64,000 nt of DNA, taken from Lunularia cruciata (Eukaryota; Streptophyta; Marchantiopsida; Lunulariales; Lunulariaceae). The stretch spans positions 15,438,001 to 15,502,000 of the forward strand of contig OX419757.1 of assembly GCA_948567375.1 (NCBI GenBank), given 5' to 3'. The notes under the pieces were generated by a model, which made no database searches, had not been told where the DNA came from, and saw nothing but the letters and a program-made list of their open reading frames with translations. Shown in pieces: positions 38,808 to 50,700 of this stretch. Made by a program: the position numbers and the translations under genes. Numbering within the stretch: the stretch's first letter is position 1; each line of letters begins with the position of its first letter.

Positions 38808-39050
38808 GAACCCTTAGACACGATTCCTTGCCGCGACACAAAGTTCCGGCGAGCGGCAGCGTTGCTTCAAGTTCTCCACTCAAGCTCACACAAGCACTCA
38901 GTTACGATCTCCACCTCAACATTGCGTAGCGTAGCAGATCACACTCTTCTCTCACACTTGTTTCGATCATAAACTTCCCTCTGTTAATGCGCAATTGCGT
39001 AAAGTCTTCCAATCTGAACAGTGCTCCGCCGCTTGGACTTCAATTTCCAC

Positions 39051-39057
39051 TATATAA
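39051..39057 (+). promoter_or_regulatory. TATA box, plus strand
   Basis: CTATATAAACC matches the plant TATA consensus in the rightward direction. It lies 246 bp before the start codon of the secreted-peptide candidate and 244 bp upstream of the LPA1-like start codon on the other strand, within a divergent promoter region. Confidence 0.6.
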
Positions 39058-39210
39058 ACCTCCTCCACCTATGCGCTTAATAACGAAAGCATCGATTCAT
39101 CGACTATCCCACTGCATCTCGTATGCAAGTTGACCAGGCACTTCCACTAACAAAGTGAGCAAAGGCTCTGTCCTCCAGATCTGAGATTCTCTCCCTCTAC
39201 ATAAGTTCCA

Positions 39211-39238
39211 TCCTGAGAGTTCTTGCGAACTCTCAGGA
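39211..39238. repeat. Perfect 12-bp hairpin in a divergent promoter or leader
   Basis: TCCTGAGAGTTC, loop TTGC, GAACTCTCAGGA. If the TATA box at 39051 is used, the hairpin lies in the 5' leader of the peptide transcript. Confidence 0.85.
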
Positions 39239-39296
39239 GAATTTGCGAGTAAAGCCGCGCCGTTGACAGAATCAGCGCTACTTTCCTCCTGATGTG

Positions 39297-39555
39297 ATGT
39301 CCTCCTATAACACGTCCATCGCAAGCTTCTGCTTACTTTCTTTGGCCGCCTTTCTGATGCTACAAGTCAGTCAGTCGGTTACAGGTAATACAGAGTGCAT
39401 GAGCGTCATTAACCATCTCCGATCCTGAATTGAAGGTTCGATGTAACTCCAGTTCTTACAATTCAGGCTGCAGGTGCAGCGACTGTACAGTGCATTCGGG
39501 GTCCAGCTTCACATCATCACTGTACTGTACTGTAGAGACGGAGTTCTTTGAGTAA
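39297..39555 (+). CDS. Candidate small secreted cysteine-containing peptide, two exons
   Basis: Exon 1 (39297-39384) starts at ATG and encodes a textbook signal peptide: a short polar start, then SFCLLSLAAFLMLQVSQSVT. A GTAATA donor follows, and after an 82-bp intron a pyrimidine-rich acceptor (TTACAATTCAG) opens exon 2 (39467-39555). Exon 2 encodes GCRCSDCTVHSGSSF, then four more short motifs with one further Cys (LYCTVETEFFE), then TAA. The product is 58 residues with about 28 after cleavage, holding four cysteines. A TATA box lies upstream at 39051. No homologous family is recognised. The intron is shorter than most here and the mature part is small, so exon 2 could be chance; exon 1 alone is more convincing than exon 2. 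Confidence 0.4.
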
Positions 39556-42285
39556 CGCAGTTCTGACATACTCAGTTTACTACGTACTAAAGTTGAGACT
39601 TGTGGACATTTGATAATATAATAATAATTTTTTTACAATATACTTCTTTTGTATCAACCTAAATTCTTTTGAACATGACATGATTTGAACTTCATGGTTT
39701 GATAACACAAGTTTACTATTTATGATAGTGTAACTCTTTTTCACCATTTGAACATAAAGTCAACCAAATGTGTACTGTTCTCCTTTTAGCTTATGTCATT
39801 CAATTCTTATATATCTTGATATTTTGTAAATAATAAAAAATAACTTTGAAAGAAAGAAAAAAAAGAGAAAAGTTCAAGTGTTGGACGTGGATAAGAAATA
39901 TAGCTTTTCAAGCACGAGAAACTGACCACTTGAGCAGTTTGATGATGTGATGTATCATGCAGTCTTTGGACAATTTTTGGTCTTTATATTTGAACCTGTA
40001 ATGATCAATTCGGATTGCTATGTGTTTAAGACAAGCCTAGATAATTAGTCATAGAATAATTTTTTCGTAATGAGGCATTTTGAAATAAATCGATATATGC
40101 AATATGCATGTTGATGTATAAAACAAAGTATAATAATTGTGAGCTCATATATCTTGAATGTGTAGCTTGGTTTCTTATAAATTCATTCTTCTCACAAAAT
40201 TCTTGCTCTTTGAAAATACCAATTCAACTGTTTTCCATTATTGGATAATAAGCATCGAGTAAGAGTTCGCATTGTTATTTCATTTTCTTACTTAATACTT
40301 TCTTTCTTACTTAGGTTGAAGATTTGATATGTTGGATGCAAACATCAACCCATTCAATAAGGATATATCAGGTAGATTAATTCCTCATTGACCAAACTAT
40401 TTAAACCATTGATTAATTTCATTGCTTGAGTCGGGTGAGCACCTTGTTCATTATGTTGTAAAGAAATTCACCGATTAATAAAACTTAGTTTTACCTGCGA
40501 TCCTCTATATCACTTATGATTCTACATTCACAAGTCAAATGGAGTCTAAACTATTTACGACATCATAGAGAAAACTCTAACTTTCTTCAAACAGCATAGA
40601 CTTAAGTTCACATGCACAATTTAGATTATGTAGTGTTATACTTTTGCCTGGATATTTCAAGTATCTCTCATTTTTCATTTACCAACTCGAATGTCGAATA
40701 ATATTACATAGGTATGAAATTTATCAAGATTCTAATATCCGCACTACATATAGAAAGCATTTCTGAATATATAGAAAGGCATTTCTGAAATTTTACAAAA
40801 AAGAATATGGTTAGTTCAACGAACTAAAGCCAAATGGTCTGGCCTCGTCATATTTGGTATACTAGTTGGGTGCCCAGGCTATGCATTGGCTAATTATGAA
40901 GTATCATAATTATTATTATATTCTTATAAATAAATGTGAATTTGTTAAGATGAAAGATACGTGAGAGTGTTCAATGGATCGTTTCAATTTCAGATATAAT
41001 ATTCAACTCAGAAAGAAAAAGCATATCTTAAGAAAGGGGTGATACTTTACTGATAATATCTGATGGTAAACACTCAACATTGGATGTAGAGAGATGGAAT
41101 GAAGACATTTCCTTTCACTTTGATTCAAATCTACAATTTTTATTCTATTGTCTCGTAATCACAGCTAAATGTTTGTTTCGAAAAAAATTCTGATAATAAA
41201 ATGACCTGTTTTTTATAATTTAATTTACAGATAGCATAATTACACCTTATAACGTGATTGCATCTCCTAAAGCGTCAAATTTTGGAAATCCGATATTTTT
41301 GATGAAGAGGATATCAATTTTCTTACAAATAATATAAGCATTTTTTGCCAACATAGTTTTGCGAAATAGATTTGGCGACAATTTCGGTTTCCATGATAGT
41401 TTTGGTGTCAGAAATACCAGTTTTGATTTAAAAAATGTACATACTTTTCGCCAACATAGTTTTGTGATGATAGATTGGGAGAAGTTGCTCGGGGAATCTA
41501 AATCACCTCGAGGATTGCTATCAACAACGTGTAATCATATGGAACGGGAAAATTGAACAAAGTGGTAACAATGACTTGTCACTGATATATTTTGAAAGAA
41601 ACCATGTTAATAATATATTTGATTGTTTCCAACCTTTTTTGAGTTTACAATTTAAGTTTATTGTGACGACCAAGATAAATTCATAGGGTTTACGCCTATA
41701 TGTATTCTGTAAAGGCCCCATTGTAGACCTGTATAATGTAGATACATGTATAATATACGGCCGTGAACGGAAAAGATCTGTATATATTCGACATGCCAAG
41801 TGATTGAGGTTCGCATCCTGCGCGGGCCGGGCTGCCAACACCCAGCCCGCCAGCCGGCCCGCGCGAGCAAGCTACGGTAGGAACTCAAGGTGTCAGGAAC
41901 TACAACCACAGTAGCTTTGTAGCTGGCTGGCGTAGTCTTCTCCTGTGAAGTACTGTAGTAGCACATGAAAGAGGACGCCTCAACGAATGAATGACACCGT
42001 AAACGGCGTTTCCTTAGCTGCGTGGATGTGAAGAATGTGCCTTTCCCTCCCAATGGGCGAAACACCAGCGAAGGAAGGAAAGGAACGGGGATATCTGTCT
42101 GAAGTGTTTTGAGGAGTCGAAAGAGATTCTACACACTCGAAGAATTCTTTCAGCGCGAGGTGTGTGTCTGCTCGACAGGGTTCGTGCGACGCGTGCAGTA
42201 CAGGGCTTTAAGGTTGTGAGCCGTGTTGTGAAGGAGACGTGAAGAGAGGTGTGGATATTTTGGATTGAAGAAAAGGTGTGGTGCG
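39556..42285. other. AT-rich intergenic DNA, nothing recognised
   Basis: About 2.7 kb, very AT-rich to 41.8 kb. A short repeat GCCAACATAGTTTTG occurs at about 41,347 and 41,451. From 41.8 kb the GC content rises sharply into the promoter and leader of the gene starting at 42286. Frames on the minus strand here (41521-42307) have no family resemblance. Confidence 0.5.
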
Positions 42286-44404
42286 ATGGGGGAATCGTCG
42301 TCTCCATCGTCTTCGAAGTCGGACGATGAGCATCATCGGGTCAAAACTCGGCATCACGGGAAGCGCAGGCGCAGGGACCGCCACGACAAGCATGAGAAGA
42401 AAAATTTGGCACCGAACGAGGCTAGTTTCAGCGGCCGCAGTAGCAGCTCGTCGGACGACAGTGATAGCGACCATAAAAGTGATGCGGAGAGCCTGAGTAG
42501 TGGCGGAAGAAGGGAGAAGAAAAAACTAGTCAAGAGAAAGCGTAGGTATGTTATGATCTGGGGACTAGTTGCAGTCCTCGTGGTTTTCACAATACTTCTG
42601 TCTGGTTCTGTTGTGATATTAGTCTCCGCTTGCCCGTACCTTCAAATTTCTGAATGTTGCAGATGGACGGTGAAGTGGCAAATTCATTCATTTCTTGTTT
42701 CCGGTTTGCTTTTCTTTTTCTTTTTCTTTTTCTTTCCTTTCCCCTTCCCTTGTCTCGTTAGAAGTAGTCCTTTTGCGTACAGAGACTATCGCTGTGCCTT
42801 CTTCTCAAATAGCTTTGTGTGAAAAACGAGCTTGAGCTTGCGACTTCCTGGTAGCTTTCTCTGTTCGGAGTTCTCGTGTTCACTCATGAATGAGTCTGTA
42901 ATTTTGCACCTAGGCATGTAGGATACCTAGGTGCATGGAAGGAAACATAAACAGAAGATCTTCAACTGGGGTGATTAGCCTGCTAAATATCTCACATCTT
43001 ATCCATCTGCTCTACTCTCCCTCTGTAGATTAGGGTTTTAGGTGGAGTCATGTGCTGTTAGATACGTGGACTTGGGTCCCTTGGCCGAGGCTCGTTGATT
43101 GAATTGTGGTGAAATGCCTACAATTCCATGTATTGATGAGACGAGGATTTGTGAAAGTATTTGATGCAGGGACGGAAGTTCAAGTCATGACAGTGACGTA
43201 GACAATGAACGCCACAAGAAGCACCGAAGAAAATCTCGAACGCACAAGAAGGTAATTTGATTTGGTAAACACTCATTGTCGTCCATAGTAAAGTCAGATG
43301 TTTGTCAACTGTGCTCATTTTCTATTTCATTTTCAGGACAAGGACAAAGAGAAGGACAAGGACAAACGTAGAGAGAAGAGTCACCGTCATAAGGGAAGAC
43401 GGCAGAGGTCAAAAGAGGTAAGCGTCTCCGCTTACATCAGCTTCATTTGCACAAAGCTTTATCTGCAATAAATAACTGGTAAGATTTGAAGCATTTCAGG
43501 ACTTGTTTTACCCCGAAATTTGTTTGATCTGTAAGCTTGGTCGAAACCTGTGTCTGAACTGCCTATTTTAAAACATCTTTCATTCCGCATGTGTTGTGTA
43601 AGTCGATGTGAAACGCTTTTCTGTCTTTCTTCCCATATCCCTGAAAGTTTTCCTCGTCCATAGTTCCATACTCCTTTTCCTTGCATAGATGCGTGTTTAA
43701 GTGACCTGAGGCTGTAGTCGGTTCTGATACGTGTTTGATGCCTGCATGTGATTGGGCCCTTCCGAATTGGAGCTGCGGTCTGCAACCTCGTTACTGAACT
43801 ATTGCATGGCTGGCTCGCTCTTGCTGGCCATCCTTTGGGACTGCCGTCGATGGCTATGTCTGACTCGTGGCTTGTGCCTGTCATCCTGAGCTTATGTAGA
43901 AGTCTAGCAAAGACAGCGGTGGCCCTGTACAGCTCTCCAAGGTACGGTTTTCTGCAAAAGGAAGCAAAGCCCTTGTGCCAAACCTCAGTGATGATGAAAT
44001 GTCTTACTATGCTTAAAGGGATTATACTTAAAAATAAGTAGCCCAGGAGAATCTTCTGGCTGTTAGTTGACTCAGTCGTTTCTTTTCTTCAGTTCCTTGG
44101 AAGATCTAAAGATGACGGCGTCCGGCGCAGTGTCGTCTCCGGCAAGAAGGTATGCACGGGACACAGTAGGTTGCGGTAATCACAATTTTTATTCATCTAT
44201 TCGGATATTTACATCAACATTACATATTACATTGTAATTTTACATATAAAATTGTTTTAATCAATCATACTGGAAATACTTAAACATGCCTGCTTTTGAG
44301 TTATGCTTCAGATACAGATGAGGGTGGAAAAGTCGAAGGAGGACAAACTAGCGGAAACAAATCGGAACGAGCTACTCAAGTTTCTGAATGCAAGTTATGA
44401 CTGA
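42286..44404 (+). CDS. Lys/Arg/Ser/Asp-rich protein, probably nuclear, conserved short C-terminus
   Basis: Five exons, 42286-42545, 43170-43251, 43337-43417, 44093-44149 and 44312-44404, join in phase to 190 residues ending in TGA. The product is low-complexity: Ser-rich start (MGESSSPSSSK), basic patches KRRRRDRHDKHEKK and KKKLVKRKRR, acidic Ser/Asp blocks, then DKDKEKDKDKRREKSHRHK. It closes with a distinct amphipathic segment, RVEKSKEDKLAETNRNELLKFLNASYD, that is typical of a small uncharacterised plant family of RS-like nuclear proteins. Function is unknown; charge pattern suggests nuclear localisation and RNA or chromatin association. ATG 42286 is the first ATG of the frame. Intron 1 (624 bp) holds a long polypyrimidine run (about 42705-42750). 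Confidence 0.75.
42905..42935. repeat. Perfect 10-bp inverted repeat in intron 1
   Basis: TGCACCTAGG, an 11-nt spacer, CCTAGGTGCA, inside the first intron of the gene at 42286-44404. Confidence 0.85.
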
Positions 44405-45999
44405 TTCTCAAGATTAACGTTATGATTCAGATCACTTTCTGGATGATTTACGTTCTTACTCTTTTTCCTCTGAGGAAGCTTTAAAAAAGCTTCTAGCTTA
44501 GGGCTTCTCTTGTGTAGGTCATGGCACCACTCCGATCGCTCCTACCAACGTCACTAAGCCTATCAATACCCGGTCAAAATATGATGATGTTGAAGTTGAA
44601 ATTAAGTCCCATCACACTTAGCACCTCTTATCAGGTGAATTGTCTGAAGGTTGGTGACTGCACGCCATAGTCTATCGACTAGGTGTGAAATGTATCACTA
44701 GCAGTGTGGAATAAAATTCGTCTTATGGTACAGAGAATCTCTTAAGGCGACGTGTCAGCGAATCACCTCTTATCACTCTGATGGTGAGGAACTTTGTAGG
44801 TCAAGGTAGTCGGCTCGAGATCCTGTAGCTGTCCATATTTCAAACGTTGGAGAGCCTCAGGTACCCGGATCTAGTTCAGTGAGGGAATTGAGTTGCTGTC
44901 GGTCATACTTTCTTTGTAAAGTCTCTTCTAAGGTGCTTTCCTTGGGAGTGACTCGTAAGATCTTTGTCTCACATGTGAAATCAATACCCTCTATTACGTG
45001 GTGCTGAAAAAGGCCATTCCTTCTGTTCGAGTTGCAAAGTGTAAATTCCGATCTTTGAATTGAAAGGTAACGGTTATGCATTATCACTGTCTAGTATTTC
45101 GAGTTAACCTCTAAAGGCCCCTCCCCGTCAAGAGGTTTTTGGACCTTGATTGACGGTCGTTTTAGGGACCTAAGATGACTTGAAGCGAGTTGGATGTTTG
45201 AAGCAAGGTGAATCATGTATTCAACCAAGGTCATCTTGTGTTTCTCGTTCTATCGCCTACCCACCTTTACCTTCAGTGTCATCAGCACTAACTGTCCTTC
45301 CTATTTCAGTTGGAGGAATGAGTCGTATGTCAGCAAGCTTAAATAAGTAGTGGTTGTATAGTACATTCAGCAGAAGAGAGTGCTCACAAGCAATTCCGTG
45401 ATCTATTGTCTAGTCCAAGGGAACTACTGCTCCCTGTACGGACACACCAACGTCCCGATGATTATTTGCGATCAGTCTTCAACACATACGTCTTTTTCTA
45501 TCGCACTGGATTCTTGACAGGCTCTGGAACAAAGTTTACTAAGCAAGTATCGTATATATTGATTGTTAATGTTTAGCTATATTCGCAAGTTTTGTTTACC
45601 TTGTTTGGTATGGTGCTCGAGGCGCCAGAAGACAGCGGAAGCTAGAGCATAGGGAAGGCTGGGATAACTTGTGTGGAAAAGCTGATGAAGGAGAATAGAT
45701 TCGAGTAGTCTCAAAAGCATCAATCGCCGCAGAGAAAGAAACCTGACTTACATTCCTGTCACTCATAGGAATGTATGAAGTAAACTTAAAGAGGCGAGAA
45801 TGTGAGAAATGCAGTAAAAGTTTGGAATGATTTTGATCGTTCAGTACTTGGAAAACCTCACTGAATGTGAGCTTGAAAGTACCATTTCTGTGGGTTAGAA
45901 GGTCCACACTTGAACAAATAATGAAAAAATAATGCGCAGTGGACCGAAAGCTAAAGCTAAAGCTTGAGACTTTATCTAGTCCACGCTTTGAAACCAGGA
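44405..45999. other. 3' flank and intergenic DNA, no gene recognised
   Basis: The first few hundred bases are probably 3' UTR. The rest has no recognisable coding; the minus-strand frame 45596-46156 is used partly by the kinase pseudogene and its lower part has no family resemblance. Confidence 0.45.
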
Positions 46000-46770
46000 A
46001 TGCCCAGGAATACCTTCGACAGATGATGCCTCTCTTTTCATCGTCCTCCAATATCTCCAGGACTTGCACAGCGGGAGGTTCTATATCTGCCCTGAATGGA
46101 TAGGGCTCTTCCCCAGGTTTCCTGGCATTCTTCTTCCTAGTTAGAACAAATCTCAAAATGTCTCTTAACTCCTCATGTCAGTATCGGTGTCGGCGACCTC
46201 GAGAAGTTGATTGTCTGAAAAAGTGCGAAATGTTTTAAAGCATTCCTTTGCCCCTTCTGCTATAGCCATATTACCAAAATCAATTATCACGGGCTCACAT
46301 GACAGGTTTTCTCTCGTGCAAATATTCTGTAGCTTCAAATCACCGTTACTATCCCATGGGCATGCAGGTGTTTCACCCCCTGTTGGGCTTTAAAGAATAC
46401 GTAACAGATTTGTTCGGGACCGTAACCTGCAAGTACTTTATCGAGGGTCCCTTTGCGAGGAGTTCCACGACGATGTATACTGCATGGCTGACTCGAAGCT
46501 CTTGAGTATTTTAACAACATTTGCATGATTTGGTAGTAGGTCCGGTGTTGTAAAGCATGCAGCTTCAAGAAACATGCATGGTTTGAAGTGTTTGTTCGGA
46601 GATTCTGCGAAGACTTCGTCTTTCTTGACCACTTTCACCGTATAGTCTCAATTCCTCTCTCCTTACACCTAAACACGTTCCCAAAATTTCCTCTCCCAAG
46701 AGCTTTTTGCTTCCGCACTTCGTACAATCCGCTAAACTCTTCATCTTTCCTAATCTTTACTACACTTTGC
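46000..46770 (-). pseudogene. Serine/threonine protein kinase pseudogene
   Basis: Reading down the minus strand, fragments of a kinase domain appear in order but in changing frames: glycine loop LGRGNFGNVFRCKERG (about 46700), VKVVKKDEVF (about 46640), HANVVKILKSFESAMQY (about 46520), KGTLDKVLAGYGPEQI (about 46440), QQGVKHLHAHGI (about 46370), DLKLQNICTREN (about 46330), VIIDFGNMAIAEGAKE with DFG at 46273-46281, and AVQVLEILEDDEKR (about 46050). The HRD loop is damaged: the His-Arg before DLKLQN are missing. At least four frame changes and stops make it inactive. The order resembles calcium-dependent or CAMK-type kinases, but subfamily is uncertain. Confidence 0.75.
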
Positions 46771-47468
46771 CCTGTAAGTACATATGCGTTCCCTTTGAGG
46801 TGCCATCGACGTCTGTTGGTTCCGAGGTCTTACCTTCCCTCGACGAAGAAGCTATGTTGTTCGTCTCCACAAGGATTTGAATGTTCGAATCGATTACACT
46901 TGATCAAGCACACGAGGTTTCGGACGTGGGTCTCAAGGATCGTTAGCTCTGGTGTGTTGTTGCTGAACACGTTTAACAATCTTTTGATAAAGCCTTATCT
47001 ACTTTCTGACTCGATGTTGGTCAGCACTATAGAGGTATCCCTGGTCCTTTTGCTCCAGGAGTATCTATTGTGCTCATGTTATTTCTTTTCAATTCCAAGT
47101 TGGGGGTTAAAAATTTAGTCTAGTACAACTGTTTGATTGATTTGAAGACCTGTTTAGAAGGGCCCTTCAAACAAAACATCTTTTATGCTGGAAATAGCCT
47201 GGAATTATACCTAGTGATTCATGTCTATGCCTGTCTGATTCCCTTATGTACTTCAACGTAACCTATGAAGTTAGGAGAGATCACAATGGACTGTGACCCG
47301 GGACCAATGTCTGGAGTATCGACTAATCTCCAAGGACACTGGCCACGTGATAGCAAATCAGGGGAGTAACAGATTACGAGACGTTTATTACCTGAGAGTT
47401 TAGAAATCATACTCTGGCCAGATTGATCATGAAGTTATTAAAATTGGTTTCCAGCAACGAGTTCTGAA

Positions 47469-47787
47469 TGGCTCAGTAAGCTAGTTCACCTGTCGTGAAT
47501 GGGCATGACGACCCTTGGTATGTAAACCATCATCTCGCTTCACGTTTAATTGTCCTTTGCGTCCCCCAGAATCAGATTTAAAATCAAGAAAGAACATTAG
47601 AATACACATACTGTACACATTGTAGTCTGGCTCAGTAAGCCAGATCACCTGTCGTGTATGGGCATTACGATCGTTGGTATGTAAGCCATCATCTCGCTCA
47701 CGTTCAATTGTCCTTTGTGTCCGTCAGGATCAGACTTAAAATCAAGAAAGAACATTAGAATACACATACTGTGCACATTGTAGTCTG
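47469..47787. repeat. 159-bp tandem duplication, two units
   Basis: TGGCTCAGTAAG starts at 47469 and again at 47628. The 3' halves, including AATCAAGAAAGAACATTAGA and ATACACATACTGT, are almost identical; the 5' halves differ at several points. Confidence 0.92.
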
Positions 47788-50700
47788 TGCTTTTCAGGCT
47801 TCAGAAGACGATCAAGCATGAGTATATATATGACAATTTATAACCTGACTGTGTTCCAAAAATTATGATTCTGCCTCCTTTGAAGGGCCAGGAAACTCGA
47901 CTCATTACTATTCCTAGATTTAAGATACCTTCTATCATCATAACCTAGAAATTGGTTGGAGACTCGTAAAAGTTAGATAGTAAATTTCCAAGTGTCAATA
48001 AGGGAAGGGTCATTTGTCCTCCAACTAGGTGTGAAACTCATATTATGCTCAGGAAAGAAGCATGGCAGAAGTATGAAACTTTCCCTGGTAAATCTTGTCC
48101 CTATGCAAGGGCTGGCCAGATAGTTCTCTCAAGATGGATCTGTATTGGTTTCTGGAACCTTTACTTCATCCCTGAGTCAGTACAGTCAGTAAGGAATTCT
48201 CTTCGGAGTTCAGATCAAAAGATGTAGCCAGAATTTTCTGTTCCTGGATCTGCAAAGGCTTGCTCAGAGAAGGTACTGACTGCGCTCTCGATAATTTTGT
48301 TTGGCCCAAATCACCGTATCTGCCTAGTGAAATTATAAGACTTTTCCACAACAATCTGATTCTCGTAAAAAAGATCAGTAGAATGTTTGAACTATGCGGG
48401 TACAAGGATTTGATGCAACGTGAAGATTCTCGAAGTCCTCACAGATCTGGAAAGAACTCAAATGCGGGGCCATTGTTTCTCGTAAACACCTTTTCCACCC
48501 AGTATTCATCGATATCAGCACTCCGAGAGCAGACCTACCACGGAGCAGAATAATAACCATACCTAAGGCGAGAGCAGTCATCTTCGAAATCGTCCCCATC
48601 AAAAGAAGTCCCCATGTGTTTGATTAATCTTCTGTGCAAAGCATCCTTCAGACATCCGTAAGGGTGCGTCGTATGATCCCTAATCGTTCACTAGCATTTC
48701 AAATATGGGATTACGTTCATAGCTGAATCTCAACAACTGCATCAGATTCAAAAAAATCTCGTCAATTTCAGAGAGTGGATTACAATCGAGGGAGCTTCCA
48801 CTTGAGCAGAGATCTTGATGTCTAACGATGAGATCCGCAAAGTCAGATATCCACTGATAAGTAAAACCTGATGTTCTCGTGAGAGCATCAAATTGTGCTC
48901 AATTTCTGAAGAATCAGCTGTTCTCTTCTCGAGCCTGGATCGTAGGCTTCTACTACGAAAGTTGGTCGTGTATCATAATAGCAGCAGATGTCCATACAAA
49001 CAATAGACAGAAAAACTGTTCTCTCCCAGTGTCTGCCTCCCACCTCCCACCTCGATGATACACCTGATACACACACATTAGATCAGGGCTGATGATAAAC
49101 TACTTGCTTAATCTAATGGAGCTCATCATACTTATAATTGTAAAGTACTTTCAGCCAGATTAGAAAATTGCAGAAAGTTGATATATGTCTGGACAGGGAC
49201 TATTCTGATAAGTTGGTAGCGTAAGGGATAATCTCAAGCTACTATAAAATTGAGATGGACTAAAAGGATATCTGTCTTCACAAGCTTCTATGGCTGGAAA
49301 TCTCGCCTGTTATGGTTCGAGGATTCATGAGTTCTACTGTCAGCTGTGTTGCTGGGTTATTTGATTCCCGTACGAAAATTACATCGCACAGTGTTGGTGA
49401 TGATCTAAGCTCTCTGTTCGATCGTATTCGGGACAGGAACTTCTCTGCTGCACATTCCTTTGTTGATTCTTGACCAGATGTGTGTTTGCACTTGATGATC
49501 TTTGGGATTAACACGCTTGATTTGACATGATTCTTGCGTGGTTGACTTGTACAGCTGCGCAACAGCATTCAGTAAGTAGAGGGGACAAAGTCTCGATAAG
49601 TCGACATTTTGTGTCTGGCCGCAAACGCATACACTTGTCGTGGTATCAGAATCGAATTGATTCTAGGTATGACGTAATTGAGGAGGAAACGGGAAAAAGT
49701 GCAAATAGCATGACTGTGAAAGGTCATGATGCTTCTTTTATGATAAGGATTTCTGTTTCACTTGTGATGGAATCCTTTGTGGGGCCAATAGTGGCATCTA
49801 TTCGGACTCGTTACCATATTAGGATCAATTTCCACTCTGTATGGAAATAGATGCTATTGTCGTAATGGTTCCAAAAATGGCCTCGCCCCCACAATACGCT
49901 GTACGGCCATTCATGAAATCAATTGGGAACGAACGAATCATAAAAGTCGTAGAGCAGATTTGAAATCTAGTGGAACTCAAATAATAAAAAAATCTGCAAT
50001 CATGAAAGGCATTGCACATCAATCGAAAGAGTGATGGAATTTCTAGAAATACTTTTTGATACATGCCATAAAAATTTCACTGGACATCGATCAGTTTATC
50101 TTTCGAGTGACGCGTACAAGTTCCACCAATTCTTGTCAAGATACGTGGAATTGCTACGAAACCCGGGTATGAAACGCACCAATTTAAACTGCGATGAGCA
50201 GGAGACAGTTTCGCTTCAACACGTGCTGGTCACTGTATAAAATATCGATGTGATATCAGCCATTACACAATTTGCGTAGTCGTCCAAGAATTCACGCATG
50301 CCAGAGATCAAGTGATCGCAGAAGGAAACTACGCCCCACATTTATGCAGAAAAGAGATTGCTGCCAGTAATTTCGAGCTTCGCAATCAACAGCACAGAGA
50401 TCGAGCATAGAACAAAATGCTTGATGGATTTCACGCCGCGAGCTAAACGATGGTTAGCAAGAGGAGAGTTAACTGAATCGAATGGACACAGTTGCGATAT
50501 GAGGTACCGTATCATGATTGGAGAAACGACACTTTAAAGTTAAGTCTACGGTACCATGGCCAAACGTGTAGAACTGTTCAATCTGGGTTTACGCATGTTT
50601 TGATTATCTGACTCCATGGCCAGCAACTAAAGTGTAGCCCAAAAGGCCTATCAGTTCTATGGCATCGAAGGACCAACTGGAACACATCAATTTCGACGTC

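Noticed and set aside
45596-46156. 186-codon minus-strand frame as an independent gene
   Set aside because: Its upper part is the C-lobe of the kinase relic; the lower part has no resemblance to any protein.
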